Position numbers and translations under genes: made by a program. From the NCBI GenBank assembly GCA_964511575.1, contig CAZEFM010000008.1, positions 1-64,000 on the forward strand: DNA of 64,000 nt. Reading direction: 5' to 3'. Under the pieces are notes generated by a model. That model saw only the letters and a program-made list of their open reading frames with translations, made no database searches and was not told where the DNA came from. Source of the DNA: CALKHT01 sp964511575 (lineage in GTDB: Bacteria; Planctomycetota; Phycisphaerae; Phycisphaerales; Phycisphaeraceae). Shown piece after piece: positions 44,434 to 52,650 of the stretch (positions are counted from its first letter, which is position 1; each line of letters begins with the position of its first letter).

Positions 44434-46155
44434 TCAGACGCGCTGGAGCATTCGATCGGCACGGCTGAGGACGAATTGCCTCAGCAGCAGCAAGATCGAT
44501 CCGTGCATCATGAAGTTGAAGATGATAACACCGGGGACCGTATCGAACTCGCGCAGGTCGCGGAACTCGGTGTAGGGGATAATGGTTGCGGGACTGAGGA
44601 GAAAGAGCCAACGGTACGAGGAGTTGGAATTGATTCGGAACGCTTCGCTCACAATTGCGAGGATGATCGGCACGCCCATGAGCCAGATCACCAGCACCGC
44701 GACTGCCGCGACGATGGCCTTGGCCTGCGAGCGAACGAGCAGGCTGATCGCCACGCCCAGCCACATCACCAGCGGCAGGTAAATCACCAGCGACAGGAGG
44801 GAACTGGTGAGATAGGCTGCATTGCCGTCGTTGTAGCCGTAGTAATAGGACGATGTGCCTCCCCAGTGCAGATATGCCTGCGCGATGTAGATGCTCAGGA
44901 AGGGGATCCACAGCGTGAACGCCACGCGCCAAAGCCCGGCCATCTTCTGTCGGATGATCTCGCTGCCGGTGATCGGCATGGTGAGCATCGTGTCCATGGT
45001 CTGGCGGCTGCGTTCGACGGTGAAGAGGTTGGCGGCCATCACGGTGAGGATCAGCGCGACGATGATCCACAGGAACATGAGAACGACGCCGAGGCCCTCG
45101 CCGTTACCGCCGTGGTCGTACAGCGTCACGAGAATGACAAAGCCGATGGGTGCCTGCAGCAACAGCAGCACGCGGATGCGGTGGTGCAGCTTGCCCATGC
45201 TCTTGCGGTAGACTTCGCGCCAGGCGATGGCTTTGTCGCCCGGGAGTGTGTCGGTGTCGCGCCACAGCGTGATGCCGCCGGTGATGCGGTTGGCGCGGGT
45301 GAAGAGTTTGTCAAGCCAGCGGAAAACCGCAAGCAGCGCATTGCGCGGCGGGAGCATCGCGCGGCGCACCAGGAACACCCGCGCCAGCACCAGAAACAGC
45401 ACCGTTGACATGATGATGGGCGTGGCGTGCCACATTAGGTCGGGCAGCCCGGTCGTGCCCATCATGTTCATGTCCAGATGCACGATGTAAACGACGGGCG
45501 GAATGAGGGCGTACACCCATTCGTCGACTCCGTTGAAAATGGACCACCAGAACATGGAATACAACATGATGGGGACGAAGTAGATCGCCGCCGCGACGAG
45601 ATAGAACCCGATAAATGCTGCCGCGGTGCTGCGACACCATGTGGAAAGGAGCAGCGCCAGCGCACCGACCTGCAGGCAGCAGAGCGTGAGCATGATGATC
45701 GCCGCGACAATGGCGTCGCTGGTCACGCCGCCGAGCGTGTAGGCGATCGCCATGAGTGGCAGCGACAGGAGCAGAAACGTCCCCATCGGGACGAGCCCGC
45801 TGAGGTACTTCTGCAGGAGGATCTCCCGCGGCCGCAGCGTCGTGAGCATGAGCAGCACCAGCGAGTCGCGCTCCTTCTCGCGGGTGATTGCGCCGCTCAT
45901 CAGGGCGGGCAGAAAGAGGTAAATCCCCGCGAACTGCACGAACACGATCATGGCGAACAGTTCGTGCCCGCGCCCCAGCACCCACAGCGCGTTGCCATCG
46001 GCGCGGTCGAAAAAGCTGTAAAGGTACATCCCCGAAAAGAAAAAGAGGAACGCGGCATAGATTGTGCGCACGGAATAGGTGCGCCGGCGGGCGGCCTGCT
46101 CCACCAGTTCCTTCGCCAGCAGCGGCAGCGACAGTCGCGGCATTCGCACCTTCAT
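44434..46155 (-). CDS. ABC-2 type transporter permease
   Basis: A 573-residue inner-membrane protein with about twelve hydrophobic helices (for example FAMIVFVQFAGIYLFLPALM and QVGALALLLS). The conserved cytoplasmic coupling segment AITREKERDSLVLLMLTTLRP, typical of ABC-2/Gld-like permeases, lies near residue 100. It overlaps the ATPase gene by four bases (ATGA). It belongs to a three-gene operon with the ATPase and a large membrane protein of unknown function. Confidence 0.9.
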   Translation of the reverse strand: MKVRMPRLSLPLLAKELVEQAARRRTYSVRTIYAAFLFFFSGMYLYSFFDRADGNALWVLGRGHELFAMIVFVQFAGIYLFLPALMSGAITREKERDSLVLLMLTTLRPREILLQKYLSGLVPMGTFLLLSLPLMAIAYTLGGVTSDAIVAAIIMLTLCCLQVGALALLLSTWCRSTAAAFIGFYLVAAAIYFVPIMLYSMFWWSIFNGVDEWVYALIPPVVYIVHLDMNMMGTTGLPDLMWHATPIIMSTVLFLVLARVFLVRRAMLPPRNALLAVFRWLDKLFTRANRITGGITLWRDTDTLPGDKAIAWREVYRKSMGKLHHRIRVLLLLQAPIGFVILVTLYDHGGNGEGLGVVLMFLWIIVALILTVMAANLFTVERSRQTMDTMLTMPITGSEIIRQKMAGLWRVAFTLWIPFLSIYIAQAYLHWGGTSSYYYGYNDGNAAYLTSSLLSLVIYLPLVMWLGVAISLLVRSQAKAIVAAVAVLVIWLMGVPIILAIVSEAFRINSNSSYRWLFLLSPATIIPYTEFRDLREFDTVPGVIIFNFMMHGSILLLLRQFVLSRADRMLQRV

Positions 46156-47129
46156 GCTGTCGTCCCCTGCGTCAGCTTCATGAACGCCGTCTCCATATCC
46201 ATCACCTCCGGCTGGAACATGCGCACGCGTGCGCCGATCTGGTGCAACCGCCCCAGCAAATCCTCCACCGGCAGTTGATCCTCGTGCAGCTTGATGGCGA
46301 GCCGATCGGGCTGCTCCTCGACAGAGGCCACGCCTTCGATCGCGCGGATGCGCGACAGCAACCCATCGCCGTTGCTCCCGCCTGCCTCGGCGTGGCCGTT
46401 CCCGTTGCCGCTGTGAAGATTCGACACCTGCACATGGATCACACGCAGCAGGCCCAGTCGACGGTAAATGTCCTCAAGCGACCCTTCCGCCACAAGCGAC
46501 CCGGCTTCGATAATGCCGATGCGCGTGCACAGGTGCGCCAGCTCGTGCAGGATGTGGCTGGAAATGAGGATCGTCTTGCCCATGTTGCGCAGCTCTTTGA
46601 GCAGCTCGCGGATTTCGATGCGCGCCCGCGGGTCCAGTCCGCTTGCCGGCTCATCGAGCAGCAGCAGGTCGGGGTCGTGCAGCAGCACGCGCGCCAGCCC
46701 CAGCCGCTGCTTCATGCCGCGCGACAGCGAATCGACCTGCGCATCGCGCTTGCGTTCCAGGTCGGTGAGATGGAGCACATCCTCGACGACTTTCTTGCGT
46801 TTGGCGCGATCGACGCGGAAGGCGGAAGCGAAGAAGTGCAGGTATTCCCACGCGGTAAGGTCTTCGTACACGCCGAAAAAGTCGGGCATGTAGCCGATGC
46901 GTTCGCGAATGAGCATCGGGTGACTGGGGATGTCGATGCCGTCGAGCGATGCCGACCCGCCGTTGGGTTTAAGCAGGGTGGCGAGCACCTTGATGGTGGA
47001 GCTTTTGCCCGCGCCGTTGGGGCCGATGAAGCCGAACACTTCCCCCTTGGGGATTTCGAAGGAGATGTTGCGTACCGCCTCGAGCTTGCCGTAGCGGACG
47101 ACCAGGTTGTCGACTTTCACGAATGACAT
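46152..47129 (-). CDS. ABC transporter ATP-binding protein (ABC-2 exporter)
   Basis: A 325-residue ATPase with Walker A GPNGAGKSSTIKV, the signature LSRGMKQRLGLARVL, Walker B LLLLDEPASGLDP and the switch His in ISSHILHELAHL. A C-terminal extension after about residue 225 contains a Gly/Asn-rich linker. It drives the permease encoded downstream. The gene is preceded by the large membrane-protein gene with a six-base gap, which points to one operon. Confidence 0.94.
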   Translation of the reverse strand: MSFVKVDNLVVRYGKLEAVRNISFEIPKGEVFGFIGPNGAGKSSTIKVLATLLKPNGGSASLDGIDIPSHPMLIRERIGYMPDFFGVYEDLTAWEYLHFFASAFRVDRAKRKKVVEDVLHLTDLERKRDAQVDSLSRGMKQRLGLARVLLHDPDLLLLDEPASGLDPRARIEIRELLKELRNMGKTILISSHILHELAHLCTRIGIIEAGSLVAEGSLEDIYRRLGLLRVIHVQVSNLHSGNGNGHAEAGGSNGDGLLSRIRAIEGVASVEEQPDRLAIKLHEDQLPVEDLLGRLHQIGARVRMFQPEVMDMETAFMKLTQGTTA

Positions 47130-47135
47130 GGCGTT

Positions 47136-49322
47136 TCACTCCCGGAACAGCCGCCGATACATCACCACGCCCTCGCCATCGGCGTCGGGCTTGAGGATGA
47201 CGAGCAGCCACTGGTTGGGATCGGAGCTGTCGAGGATGGAGAGATCTTCGAAGTTGGGCCCACCGGTGGGGGCGATCTGCGAAACGATGGAAAACCAGCC
47301 GTAGTTGAGGCGTCGGCTGACATCCTTCACGAATGTTCTGATCTCCATATCGTCCGGGCCGTAGACACCGGGCACGACGTAATTGTAATCGGGGTAAACG
47401 TACGTGTTGCGGTGAAGGTAGCGATGATAAATCAGATCGCGGCCGAGCAGCTCATAGGTTTTGTGGCGATTCATCAGCAGGATGTAGGCAAGCGTGGAGT
47501 CGGCCTGCACCATTTTCTGACGGAGTTCGTTGCGTCCGGCTTCGGTCCGCCATTGGGAGGGGTCGGCATCGTCGAGCGCCAGAGCGACGATGGGTTCGCG
47601 GTCGGTGGGAATGGTGAAAAAGCGGTTGAGTTGCGGCTGCCACTGGCGCACGCGGCCTTGATAACGGTAATCGTTGGTGACGCGGCCGGAGTAATACGCG
47701 GTGCCCGTTTCCATGTTCTGCAGGTCATCCCCCCGGTTTGTGGCGAACTGTCGGGCGAACATCGGCACGAAGATCGTGTCCTCACACGTCTGCTCAATGG
47801 TTTTGCTCGATGCGGCGAAGATCACTTCGAACGTGTTCTCGCGCAGTACCGTGCCGCCTCGGCCGACATCCACAATGCGCAACGCATCGCGATGGTCGCT
47901 CCGCCCCATGTAGTCGTTGGTGATCCAGACGGTGATGATGGTGAAGGCGATGGTCATCGTGGGGAAGGTCACCCATGTCAGCTTGCGCTGCCGCAGCAGT
48001 CCGAGGAAGTAGTAGTCGACCGGGCCGATGACGATGGTGAGGCCGATGAGGATCCAAACGAGTGTGGCGAAGGGGATGACGCGAATGTTGTCGGGCAGAA
48101 GATTGCCGACGAGCTGGTCGCCGGTGGGCAGGGGGTCGCGGCGGTAATGCAGGTAGGAATCCTCTGGGTACTCGTACGGGTTGTAGTGACGGATGGTTTG
48201 GACTTCCAAGGGCTGGTTGTCGGCGATGCGTTCGACGTGTTCGGGGCGCAGCCGCCAGAGGAACCCCGCCGCCCGCCGCCATTGACGGTTCGCATCTTCG
48301 GGGAGACGATCGCGATCGGCGAGCGCAGCACGGTCGACGATGATCATTGCCCGGCCGAGGCCCGCGTGGTGCAGGCTCCAGGCGCGGCGGGTGGCGTCTT
48401 CGTGCACGGCTGCGACGGTGCCATCATCGTTGTGCGTGAAGATCGTACGCGTCCCGTTGAACGATTTGGAGGCGGGTTCGTCGATCAGCGTATTGAGGAA
48501 GGTCAGGTGGTGGTCGCTGGCGCTTGCGGTGGCGGCGATGCAGACACTTCCGCCGGCCTGCACCCAGGCGGATAGCGCGTTCAACTGACGCACACTCAAT
48601 CGGCTGAATGCTTCGCCGTCGATCACCACCAGATCGTGCCGTGTGAAGCTCAGCGGTGACACGCCCACATCGGCGAGCGGCAGGTGCACCACCCCGGTCG
48701 AGATGGGGGATCGACGATTGTCCCGGGTCGGGACGAAGGGGTCGATGCGCAGGTTGGCGGCGACGATGCGCGACTGACTGCTCATGCCCATCACTTCGGG
48801 TTGCGTGTCGCATACGGCGATCTGGAAAACGCGCGCCACATCGGGCCAGGCGATCAGATCGAGTCGACCGAAGTCGACGATGTCGATCACCCCGCCGTTG
48901 TCGTCCAGTTCGATGAATCGCAGGTGGGCGCGGGGTGCGGTCTGGAAGTTCTCAGCCGACACGGGCGGAATGGTGAAGCGGTAGGTCTGGCTCCCACGGG
49001 TGATCGCCAGTGGGTCGCTGTGGTATTGCATGGCCTGCTCGACACCGTCGTTGAGTCGAAGCTCGAGTACGCCCTGGAAGAGGGCGGCGCGGTTGGAGGT
49101 GAGCGTGACGGTGACCTGTGCGGGGGCATCGGAGCGCATCTGGTGATGCTGCAGGCGCAGCTCGGCGGTGAGCGGCCGGGGGGGACGTGGCGCCTCCTGG
49201 CCGCGGGCAATGGAGACGAACATCAAGAGGGCGAGGCAAACGGTGGTGGCAGCCACCACCCGAGCGCGTACCCGCGCCCGTGCCGCCCCCCGCGCCGCAT
49301 CCTTCCATCGCACTCGCGCCAT
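47136..49322 (-). CDS. large membrane-associated protein of unknown function, ABC operon
   Basis: About 728 residues. A signal-like hydrophobic segment (VVAATTVCLALLMFVSIARG) precedes a long extracytoplasmic part. Two transmembrane helices lie near residues 435-485 (FATLVWILIGLTIVIGPVDYY and TFPTMTIAFTIITVWI). It resembles the membrane proteins with a glutamine-amidotransferase-like region that accompany ABC-2 genes in Planctomycetes (HDLVVIDGEAFSRLS, ALSAWVQAGGSVCI). No enzyme residues are certain. The start at 49322 has GGGGA nearby and gives a regular signal; an upstream ATG at 49370 exists. First gene of the operon; a role in gliding or substrate presentation is only a guess. Confidence 0.75.
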   Translation of the reverse strand: MARVRWKDAARGAARARVRARVVAATTVCLALLMFVSIARGQEAPRPPRPLTAELRLQHHQMRSDAPAQVTVTLTSNRAALFQGVLELRLNDGVEQAMQYHSDPLAITRGSQTYRFTIPPVSAENFQTAPRAHLRFIELDDNGGVIDIVDFGRLDLIAWPDVARVFQIAVCDTQPEVMGMSSQSRIVAANLRIDPFVPTRDNRRSPISTGVVHLPLADVGVSPLSFTRHDLVVIDGEAFSRLSVRQLNALSAWVQAGGSVCIAATASASDHHLTFLNTLIDEPASKSFNGTRTIFTHNDDGTVAAVHEDATRRAWSLHHAGLGRAMIIVDRAALADRDRLPEDANRQWRRAAGFLWRLRPEHVERIADNQPLEVQTIRHYNPYEYPEDSYLHYRRDPLPTGDQLVGNLLPDNIRVIPFATLVWILIGLTIVIGPVDYYFLGLLRQRKLTWVTFPTMTIAFTIITVWITNDYMGRSDHRDALRIVDVGRGGTVLRENTFEVIFAASSKTIEQTCEDTIFVPMFARQFATNRGDDLQNMETGTAYYSGRVTNDYRYQGRVRQWQPQLNRFFTIPTDREPIVALALDDADPSQWRTEAGRNELRQKMVQADSTLAYILLMNRHKTYELLGRDLIYHRYLHRNTYVYPDYNYVVPGVYGPDDMEIRTFVKDVSRRLNYGWFSIVSQIAPTGGPNFEDLSILDSSDPNQWLLVILKPDADGEGVVMYRRLFRE

Positions 49323-49512
49323 GCTGTCGATCCCCGTGAATGGTGACATCAGCCCGGTGGGGCCGTTCATCTGCTGAAAGTACCACGAAGGGGTGCGGGT
49401 GACCAGTCATGAATCAGGGGCCGCGCCCGTGCTGAGCGAGGCATTTTGCCCGCCGGCGGGGCAGCCCAGCCGTGGCAGGTGAAATTATTGTTGAAAGATT
49501 AAGAAATACATA

Positions 49513-49530
49513 TTGACAATTAGGACTAAT
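49513..49530 (+). promoter_or_regulatory. AT-rich control region of the GntR/LacI-type regulator gene
   Basis: TTGACA at 49513-49518 resembles a -35 box and is followed by the inverted repeat ATTAG-GA-CTAAT at 49519-49530. No clear -10 lies at the standard distance. The region around 49480-49545 is AT-rich against a GC-rich background. It is a good candidate for the autoregulatory operator of the gene starting at 49550. Confidence 0.45.
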
Positions 49531-49549
49531 AAGTTCAGGATTATGGCGT

Positions 49550-50626
49550 ATGAGCGTGGCGGTATCGAATGTGGAGTTGCTGGCCCGGCGGATCGAGCAC
49601 GATATCCGTGTGCGGGGGCTTCGGCCGGGGGACCGCTACCTCACCGCCGACGAGGCGGGGCAGATGCTCGAGGTGAGCACGGTCAGCGCCCATCGGGCGA
49701 TGCGGCTGCTGTCGGAGCGGCGGATTCTGGTGCGGCAGCGGAAGGCGGGGACGTTTGTCGGCGAGGGCATCGGCGTGTCGCCGGCTGTGCGCAAGAAGGT
49801 GCACCTCATCGTCGCGTCAGATGTGGGGCGGGACCAGGCGACGGCGATGCATTTTCTATCCAACGACCTGATCGCCGGCGTCACCGAAGCGATGCCGGGC
49901 GTTTCGGTGCAGATCGATCTGATGACGCCGGCGGAGGGCATCGGCGTGGTGCGGGAGCTGGTGAATCAGTCGCGGCAGAGCGATGCGTTCGCCGGGGCGA
50001 TTCTGGTGCGCAGCACGCTGGAGATGCAGCGTTTTTTCGAAGCGGAACGGCTGCCCGCGGTGGTGTATGGCACGTTGCAACCGACGATCGCCACGCTGGG
50101 TCATGTCGATCTCGATCAGGAGCAGATCGGCAGGGTTACCGCGGAGCATGTGCTGCAGCGGGGGTATCGGAACGTCCGGCTGCTGATGTTCGAACACTGG
50201 GCTCCCGGGGACAATGTTTTCGTGGCGAACTTCACGCGTACGCTGCAGCGTGCCGGTAAGGCGGTGCGCATGGAAGTGATCAGCGTGGCATCCGATGAGC
50301 GCGTGATCGAGCACGTGATGCATCCGGTGCTGGAAGCGACGGATCGGCCGGATGTGATCGTTGCGCGGGCGGCCGGTCTGGCGCAGCCGTTGCCGGGCTT
50401 GATGCGGTCGCTGGGTTTGCGTGTGCCGGACGATGTGGCGTTGATGGTGGCGAACTATCGTCCGCTTGAGATCGACGGCGTGGCGCAGCCTTATGTCGAA
50501 GCAATGGTGGACACGCGGGAACGCGGCCGAATGCTCGGTCGCATGCTACAGGCGTTGCAGACGGATGCGTCGGCGGCACGGCAGGCGTTGGTTCCCGTGC
50601 AATTCAATGAAGGGGCGAACGCATAA
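49550..50626 (+). CDS. GntR/LacI-type transcriptional regulator
   Basis: A 358-residue regulator with an N-terminal winged helix of GntR type (RYLTADEAGQMLEVSTVSAH, RRILVRQRKAGTFVGEG) and a C-terminal periplasmic-binding-protein-like ligand domain of the LacI/GalR kind (residues about 85-350; NDLIAGVTEAMPGVSVQI, LRVPDDVALMVAN). The architecture resembles AraR. It probably senses a sugar and controls the PEP-CTERM, prepilin-like and P450 genes that follow. AGGA lies nine bases before the ATG. A similar C-terminus is encoded at 63843-64000. Confidence 0.87.
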   Translation: MSVAVSNVELLARRIEHDIRVRGLRPGDRYLTADEAGQMLEVSTVSAHRAMRLLSERRILVRQRKAGTFVGEGIGVSPAVRKKVHLIVASDVGRDQATAMHFLSNDLIAGVTEAMPGVSVQIDLMTPAEGIGVVRELVNQSRQSDAFAGAILVRSTLEMQRFFEAERLPAVVYGTLQPTIATLGHVDLDQEQIGRVTAEHVLQRGYRNVRLLMFEHWAPGDNVFVANFTRTLQRAGKAVRMEVISVASDERVIEHVMHPVLEATDRPDVIVARAAGLAQPLPGLMRSLGLRVPDDVALMVANYRPLEIDGVAQPYVEAMVDTRERGRMLGRMLQALQTDASAARQALVPVQFNEGANA

Positions 50627-50644
50627 CGTGATTGTGTCGGGATG

Positions 50645-50679
50645 AAAAAGACCGCACACCGATTGGGCGGCGTGCGGTC
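50645..50679 (-). terminator. intrinsic terminator oriented leftward
   Basis: An 8-base-pair stem (GACCGCAC/GTGCGGTC) with a 14-base loop is followed on the minus strand by a run of five T. It lies just after the regulator stop codon. On the plus strand the stem is preceded by A5 and followed by G-rich sequence, so it would be weak there. No minus-strand gene starts nearby, so it may block antisense transcription. Confidence 0.55.
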
Positions 50680-50680
50680 G

Positions 50681-50715
50681 GGGTTGAGACGAAGTGGGGA
50701 CCTCATCTCAATCCC
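50681..50715 (+). other. second stem-loop after the regulator gene
   Basis: GGGTTGAGA pairs with TCTCAATCCC with one bulged base and a 16-base loop. It stands 55 bases after the regulator stop. The downstream bases ATCTTAGTT are only moderately T-rich. It could end the regulator transcript. The rest of the gap to 50898 shows no other structure. Confidence 0.35.
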
Positions 50716-50897
50716 ATCTTAGTTCGGTCGTTTGACAGCGACAAGACACAGCGATGGTTGTGTTGTTGGCGCGTGCTGTTGTGTGGTGTCGTGACGTTTG
50801 TTGCGCCGGTTGGCGTTTGTCATCGATGCCCCGTGACCCAAACAGAATTATCCAGGGTGAACGCATTCCTATTCCCATTCTCTACTGGAGGAAAACC

Positions 50898-51728
50898 ATG
50901 CATGTCATCAGAACCGCCATCGCATCGCTGACGTTGGGAACGCTTGCCGTGGGGTCGTTGAATGCGGGCGTTGTTGCCCACTGGACGTTTGATGGGTTCA
51001 GCAATGGGGAGGTTGTCGGGCCGCTCGGCCGAATCGCCGATTCCAGCGGCACGGGTCGGGACGGCTGGTCGTTGGGCAACACGCAGATGGCACAGGTGAG
51101 CAATCCGTTTGGCACGTCGATCGCGATGGTGTTGACGGATGCAGCGGATGGTTTGGCGTTTCGCGCGCCGATGAGTGCTGTCGATTTCGGGCAGCCCGAC
51201 ATTACGGCGGACCAGAGCATCAACTGGGACGGCGACTGGACGGCGGAAATCATCCTGAACACGAGCCAGTCGGGCGTGCAGGCGGGTGTGATGCACTACA
51301 ACGCGGGCGGTGCGGGCGGCGAATGGTGGTTGCGCATGGAAACCAACGGCACGCTGACGTTCCTTATTCAGGATTCCACCAATGCGGTGATCTCCACCAC
51401 GAGCACCACAGTCATCAACGATGGCGCGTGGCGGCACATCGCGATCACCCACGATGCGGTGAACGATCAGATGAGCCTGTACGTGAACGGCGTGCTGGAA
51501 GGCACGGCATCCACGGCCACGCTGAACGGCGAGATTCTCAGCGGCAAAGATGACTTCCTGCGCGTGGGGAGCTGGAACGTTGCGACATCTCGGCAACTGG
51601 TGGGGCTGGTGGATCAGGTGCGCATCAGCAACACGGTGCTGTCGCCGGACGGTTTCGTGCCGGAGCCTGCTTCGATCATGTTGCTGGGACTCGGTGGTCT
51701 GGCGGTGCTGCGTCGCCGTCGAGCGTGA
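50898..51728 (+). CDS. LamG-domain PEP-CTERM protein
   Basis: A 276-residue exported protein. The signal peptide is MHVIRTAIASLTLGTLAVG. The LamG/concanavalin-like domain spans about residues 25-240 (VVAHWTFDGFSNGEVVG, NDGAWRHIAITHDAVND, SLYVNGVLEGTAS, VDQVRISNTVLSPDG). The C-terminal signal is VPEPASIMLLGLGGLAVL plus RRRRA. GGAGGAAAA before the ATG at 50898 fixes the start; the frame is open upstream. It probably binds polysaccharide at the surface. It follows the GntR/LacI regulator and precedes a prepilin-like gene, as in the other cassettes. Confidence 0.88.
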   Translation: MHVIRTAIASLTLGTLAVGSLNAGVVAHWTFDGFSNGEVVGPLGRIADSSGTGRDGWSLGNTQMAQVSNPFGTSIAMVLTDAADGLAFRAPMSAVDFGQPDITADQSINWDGDWTAEIILNTSQSGVQAGVMHYNAGGAGGEWWLRMETNGTLTFLIQDSTNAVISTTSTTVINDGAWRHIAITHDAVNDQMSLYVNGVLEGTASTATLNGEILSGKDDFLRVGSWNVATSRQLVGLVDQVRISNTVLSPDGFVPEPASIMLLGLGGLAVLRRRRA

Positions 51729-51843
51729 AGGCGACTTCGTCCTGTGCTTCCTTTGCGGGGCGCAGGGCATTGGATCCGCGCTGCGCCGTTGCTGTGTCGA
51801 CACATGATCGGATGTTCGCAACTCGATGAAAAGGAGCTGCTTC

Positions 51844-52590
51844 ATGCCTCGCCGTGCATTTACGCTGATTGAGCTGCTGGTGGTCATTTCCATCATCGCG
51901 TTGCTGATCGCGTTGCTGTTGCCTGCACTGAGCGCGGCAAGGGACAGCGCACGTCAGGTGCAGTGTCTGAGCAATCATCGGCAGGTGGCGGCGGCGTTGA
52001 GCGTCTATGCGTTTGATCACGAAGGGCAGCTCCCGCCCAAACGCATCACCGTGCCCGACGGGGCGAGCTATCTGACGGTGTTCGCATGGTTGGGCAAACG
52101 CGGTTCGATGAGCTTTTATCCGAATATTCCAGCGGATGTACGATTCCTGAATCCTTATATCCTCGGCAGCAGGCCCGGTCCTGACGCGCATATTCCCATT
52201 GCACAGTGTCCCAATGATGATGGTGGACTGACGGGCGGTGTGTCGCTTTACGATCGTGTCGGCACGTCCTACAGCAGTTCACACAACCCGAGTTTTCTGG
52301 ATCTGACGGATCTGAATGACAACGAAGGCGGGCGCAAGCTCGATGCGCTGCTTCGCCCGGCTGAGCTGGTGGCGGGGATAGAGCATGGGGGGCATTTCGC
52401 CGCCTGGGGCGCGTTGCCGTCGGGTGGCGTGTTCGTTGGCAGCAGTCGCACGTGGTGGCATCGCGAGCCCGATCAGTACACGGCAAGCTTCGCCGATGGT
52501 CACGCGACCCTGATCACGATCCCGGCCGCAAATTTCAACGGCGATTTGCACCTGCGCGGCGACAACTGGACGTTTGATGAACGCGAATAG
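51844..52590 (+). CDS. prepilin-like secreted protein (type IV pilin N-terminus, FADGHA C-terminus)
   Basis: A 248-residue protein starting MPRRAFTLIELLVVISIIAL, the type IV prepilin leader and helix. The soluble part has VGTSYSSSHNPSFLDL near the middle and ends with WWHREPDQYTASFADGHA, where His lies 11 residues before DG. AAGGAG eight bases before the ATG at 51844 decides the start over an upstream in-frame ATG. It lies 115 bases after the LamG PEP-CTERM gene and 60 bases before the P450 gene. Function unknown. Confidence 0.86.
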   Translation: MPRRAFTLIELLVVISIIALLIALLLPALSAARDSARQVQCLSNHRQVAAALSVYAFDHEGQLPPKRITVPDGASYLTVFAWLGKRGSMSFYPNIPADVRFLNPYILGSRPGPDAHIPIAQCPNDDGGLTGGVSLYDRVGTSYSSSHNPSFLDLTDLNDNEGGRKLDALLRPAELVAGIEHGGHFAAWGALPSGGVFVGSSRTWWHREPDQYTASFADGHATLITIPAANFNGDLHLRGDNWTFDERE

Positions 52591-52650
52591 TCACCCCGGT
52601 ATGTTCCCGTCCAACATGCCGAGGTGCTCTTCAGGAGAAAGTGGTATCCG

